A stretch of 64,000 bases of DNA from Flavobacterium sp. (GTDB taxonomy: Bacteria > Bacteroidota > Bacteroidia > Flavobacteriales > Flavobacteriaceae), in NCBI RefSeq assembly GCF_004211145.1, contig NZ_SEBS01000001.1:1-64000 (forward strand), given 5' to 3'. Shown in pieces: positions 62,858 to 64,000 of the stretch. How positions within the stretch are numbered: the first letter of the stretch is position 1; every line of letters begins with the position of its first letter. Position numbers and translations under genes: made by a program. The notes under the pieces are model-generated. The model saw nothing but the letters and a program-made list of their open reading frames with translations, was not told where the DNA came from and did no database searches.

Positions 62858-63394
62858 ATGAAGAAAAAGACGATTGCCATCGACATGGATGGCGTGATTG
62901 CCGACGTGGAAGCGCATTCTCTGTCGCTGTACGAAAGGCACAGCGGGATTTCGCTTTCGAAACAAAGTATAATCGGAAAGAACGGCGATGATGTATTTCC
63001 AGACGGACTGTGGCGTCATTTTGCGTTCCAGGCCGGATTTTTCAGGGATTTGCCGGTGATCGAAGGCGCGGTCGAGGCGTTGAGGAAATTATCGGAAGAC
63101 TTTGAAATCTACATCGTTTCGGCGGCGACGGAATTCCCATTGTCGTTGCCCGAAAAACAGGCTTGGCTCGGCGAGCATTTCCCGTTCATCACGTGGTACA
63201 ACATCGTTTTTTGCGGTGACAAAAGTATCATCAACACCGATTATATGATTGACGATATGTGCAAGAACCTCGATTTTTGCCCGGGAAAACCGTTGCTTTT
63301 CACGGCGTTCCACAACCACAATGTCGATCATCACGAGCGTTTTGATAATTGGGATTCGATCTTGGAGTTTTTTGAGCGGGAGTTGGTGAAGTGA
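62858..63394 (+). CDS. 5'(3')-deoxyribonucleotidase-like HAD phosphatase
   Basis: 178 aa from ATG 62858. HAD-superfamily: catalytic DxD in IAIDMDGVIAD (Asp9, Asp11), motif II IVSAAT and motif III/IV DKSIINTDYMIDD. Overall layout matches the 5' nucleotidase, deoxy (NT5C) family, which removes phosphate from deoxynucleoside monophosphates. The substrate preference is inferred from family. Followed by a hairpin element. Confidence 0.88.
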   Translation: MKKKTIAIDMDGVIADVEAHSLSLYERHSGISLSKQSIIGKNGDDVFPDGLWRHFAFQAGFFRDLPVIEGAVEALRKLSEDFEIYIVSAATEFPLSLPEKQAWLGEHFPFITWYNIVFCGDKSIINTDYMIDDMCKNLDFCPGKPLLFTAFHNHNVDHHERFDNWDSILEFFERELVK

Positions 63395-63410
63395 AAAATC
63401 GGAATTCGTA

Positions 63411-63457
63411 AGACCTAACAGGTTTAAGTGGCCGACGTTGGGAAACCTGTTAGGTCT
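63411..63457. repeat. inverted 15-bp hairpin element AGACCTAACAGGTTT
   Basis: AGACCTAACAGGTTT (63411-63425) and its exact reverse complement AAACCTGTTAGGTCT (63443-63457) are separated by 17 bp, between the converging nucleotidase and OsmC genes. Likely terminator-like or a mobile hairpin; similar to the 8.09-kb palindrome. Confidence 0.7.
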
Positions 63458-63511
63458 AACGAAGTTCGGGGAAATTCCTGACTTTTTGCTGTAGTTTTTA
63501 TGTAAAAAAAC

Positions 63512-63542
63512 ATAAAAAAAACAGGCCCAATGAGCCTGTTTT
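63512..63542 (-). terminator. terminator after the OsmC gene
   Basis: AACAGGC-loop-GCCTGTT hairpin followed by T8 on the minus strand, 20 bp past the OsmC stop. Confidence 0.75.
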
Positions 63543-63561
63543 CTTGATCGTGATGTCAAAT

Positions 63562-63978
63562 TTATGCGAGCGTCGCCGTGAGCGATATCTCAGCATTCAA
63601 CACTTTCGATACCGGGCAAATCGCTTTTGCTTTGGCTGCGATTTCCTGAAATTGTGCATCTTCTATTCCGGGAACCGTTGCGTTAAGGTCGAGGTGAAGT
63701 TTCGTGATCGTCCCGTCTTCAAACGTCAGTGTCGCTTCGGTGTCGAGGTTATCGGCGGTGAAACCTGCTTCGTTCAACAGGAAACTCAATTGCATGGTGT
63801 AGCAACCTGAGTGTGCGGCGGCGATCAATTCTTCAGGGTTCGTTCCGACGCCGTCAGCGAATCTTGTCTTGAACGAAAGTTGGGCGTTGTCAAGCGTTTT
63901 ACTTGCGGTTGAGATTTTTCCGGTTCCTTCCATTCCCGTTCCTTGCCAGTTGGCGTTTGCTTTTCTTGTGAATTTCAT
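63562..63978 (-). CDS. OsmC-family peroxiredoxin
   Basis: 138 aa. OsmC/Ohr fold with the two redox cysteines: Cys59 in AAHSGCYTMQL and Cys121 in KAICPVSKVL, plus the catalytic Arg region TRFADGVGTNPEELIAAA near residue 39-54. Such enzymes reduce organic hydroperoxides. The GTNPEEL motif places it with OsmC. The coding region is complete within the window, but its promoter may lie partly outside. Confidence 0.92.
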   Translation of the reverse strand: MKFTRKANANWQGTGMEGTGKISTASKTLDNAQLSFKTRFADGVGTNPEELIAAAHSGCYTMQLSFLLNEAGFTADNLDTEATLTFEDGTITKLHLDLNATVPGIEDAQFQEIAAKAKAICPVSKVLNAEISLTATLA

Positions 63979-64000
63979 GATTTCTGGTTTTTAATTGTTA

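Noticed and set aside
1-64000. rRNA, tRNA, IS transposase, prophage or riboswitch
   Set aside because: None could be identified by reading both strands; no tRNA-like cloverleaf or transposase motif was convincing.

Overview
The window looks like a chromosomal segment of a Bacteroidetes bacterium, most likely a Flavobacteriaceae member with fairly high GC for that group. Five things point there: secreted proteins carrying C-terminal type IX secretion (T9SS) sorting domains; a PorT-like outer-membrane barrel; a TonB-dependent receptor with a carboxypeptidase-like N-terminal domain; family-typical DUF4271, DUF4296, DUF3098, DUF5686 and DUF6642 genes; and -7 promoter boxes of the TAnnTTTGC type with no Shine-Dalgarno pattern. 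No rRNA, tRNA, CRISPR array, IS transposase or prophage was seen.

Layout. 0.3-4.3 kb: an HlyD-type efflux adaptor divergent from a sigma-54 activator and its histidine kinase. 4.4-8 kb: AraC regulator, SDR, and a trmB-lysE-ATL operon. 8.2-16.8 kb: a glycosyltransferase; a PhoB/PhoR-like pair divergent from a TonB-dependent receptor and a surface beta-helix lipoprotein, both preceded by GTAAC-type boxes on an 11-bp grid; then two T9SS-sorted proteins. 16.9-28.9 kb: LuxE-like enzyme, two paralogous secreted proteins, tyrS, an epimerase, a pyrC-centred operon, DUF4271-hemD, a gene-free 0.9-kb inverted-repeat region, pckA and DUF423. 29-39 kb: saccharopine-dehydrogenase-like protein, serine hydrolase, Lrp regulator, Zn peptidase, a large secreted glycosidase, a PH-domain protein and leuS. 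39.5-45 kb: ftsX-DUF3098-uppP-truB, a thioredoxin, pyrH-frr. 45-54 kb: a minisatellite, DUF6642, DUF5686, an SMR exporter/CPA2 antiporter operon and an RND/MMPL transporter. 54-64 kb: asnS, a GxxExxY nuclease-fold gene between inverted microrepeat arrays, rpoN, a lipoprotein, a membrane protein, the PorT-like barrel, a frameshifted T9SS phosphodiesterase, flavin reductase, a 5'-nucleotidase and OsmC.

The most unusual layer is between the genes. At about ten places there are short degenerate tandem arrays with a period of 7, 8 or 9 bp. The unit sequence differs from locus to locus, but the architecture is shared: arrays often come as inverted pairs and abut start or stop codons, sometimes supplying the stop codon itself. 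One family (CACGAAGG-type plus CATTAAGnn-type units) forms a roughly 95-bp nine-copy minisatellite at 45 kb, flanks the GxxExxY gene at 56 kb in inverted orientation, and recurs beside tyrS. Two copies of a conserved intergenic RNA-like motif (Flavo-1-like) and a roughly 730-bp nested inverted-repeat element add to this layer.

Limits: all family names come from reading motifs by eye. No database search or folding was run. Start codons were moved from the longest ORF wherever the upstream extension was implausible.
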